Origin: Holosporales bacterium
GTDB taxonomy: Bacteria > Pseudomonadota > Alphaproteobacteria > BNTO01
DNA length: 5,464 bases
Assembly (NCBI GenBank): GCA_031257945.1
Contig: JAIRNU010000043.1
Span: 1 to 5,464, forward strand
Direction of reading: 5' to 3'
This document shows positions 5,321 to 5,464 of this stretch, piece after piece (within the stretch, counting starts at the first letter, position 1; every line of letters begins with the position of its first letter). The translations under genes and the position numbers were made by a program. The notes beneath the pieces were generated by a model. The model saw only the letters and a program-made list of their open reading frames with translations. It made no database searches and had not been told where the DNA came from.

Positions 5321-5464
5321 TTGCACCGTTTACTTCGATTTATCAAATTCTAATATATCTAATATTTACGATCTCCCAATAAATGAATTTTCGCGCGAGC
5401 ATTCTTGTGTATTTACATTGCCTGATGGATCCAGGCACTTCATTCAATCTAATAATGAAACAAC
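5283..5464 (+). CDS. Out-of-frame continuation of the LRR protein (partial, runs off window)
   Basis: Read in the frame that the tract would give with one C fewer, this stretch is open for 60 codons to the end of the window. It begins SNFSGNSALSSISC, which fits the repeat register of FYRCDSLNSLKL and FDECSGLTTLGF from the same gene: Phe, then Cys/Asn three residues later, Leu three after that, and a Ser/Thr-Ile/Leu pair. Further on, VFTLPDGSRHFIQSN loosely recalls IFSLNIPYFIHFLSN upstream. It has no start codon or ribosome site of its own, so it is the rest of the same gene. The true C-terminus lies beyond the window. Confidence 0.75.

Noticed and set aside
5283..5384. Reading the LRR continuation in the 14-C frame
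   Set aside because: It stays open for about 33 codons but stops within the window at a TAA and shows no LRR register, unlike the 12-C frame.
1..5464. tRNA, rRNA, CRISPR array, transposase or attachment site
   Set aside because: No cloverleaf, conserved rRNA stretch, regularly spaced direct repeats or DDE/tyrosine recombinase-like frame was seen on either strand.

Overview
The window looks like bacterial chromosome: prokaryotic gene spacing, a Shine-Dalgarno-led GTG start, an intrinsic terminator, a complex I subunit and an exported protein with a signal peptide. A solitary nuoN beside a ribose-phosphate pyrophosphokinase gene, with both proteins strongly diverged, would fit a fast-evolving host-associated bacterium with a scrambled nuo operon, such as a Rickettsiales-like alphaproteobacterium. 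That placement is inference; no rRNA or other marker gene is present.

Layout. Positions 1-107 hold the 3' end of an unidentified plus-strand gene. Positions 108-441 contain no convincing gene, but they carry small hairpins, a degenerate 9-nt tandem repeat and a weak 55-codon ORF. Positions 442-1575 encode a divergent, over-long PRPP synthetase (377 aa). It has a glycine-rich insertion encoded by a canonical G-quadruplex motif and about 70 extra residues before the last helix. Positions 1576-1853 are dominated by a 197-bp inverted-repeat element with two 45-nt arms (39/45 matches), which encloses two hairpins, one of them a bidirectional T-run terminator. A small minus-strand gene (62 aa, GGAGGA ribosome site) lies at 1854-2042, and a minus-strand mini-ORF with its own AAGGAG runs into the repeat arm. 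Positions 2091-3584 encode a NuoN-like subunit of complex I that keeps the TM5 glutamate and TM7 lysine but appears to lack several other conserved lysines. Positions 3585-3778 are intergenic, with a nested inverted repeat. From 3779 to the window end lies an exported BspA-type leucine-rich-repeat protein.

The most striking observation is in the last gene. A run of 13 C at 5270-5282 puts it out of frame, so it ends at 5320. In the frame corresponding to 12 C (or 15 C), translation stays open for 60 codons to the window edge, and the first residues after the tract resume the LRR motif (F-x-x-[CN]-x-x-L-x-[ST]-[LI]) seen twice upstream. This is the signature of a slipped-strand, phase-variable surface or secreted protein caught in its OFF state, unless the tract length is a sequencing error.

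The genes do not form an obvious pathway: nucleotide-precursor synthesis, respiration and a surface-type protein are next to each other, each apparently with its own transcription signals.
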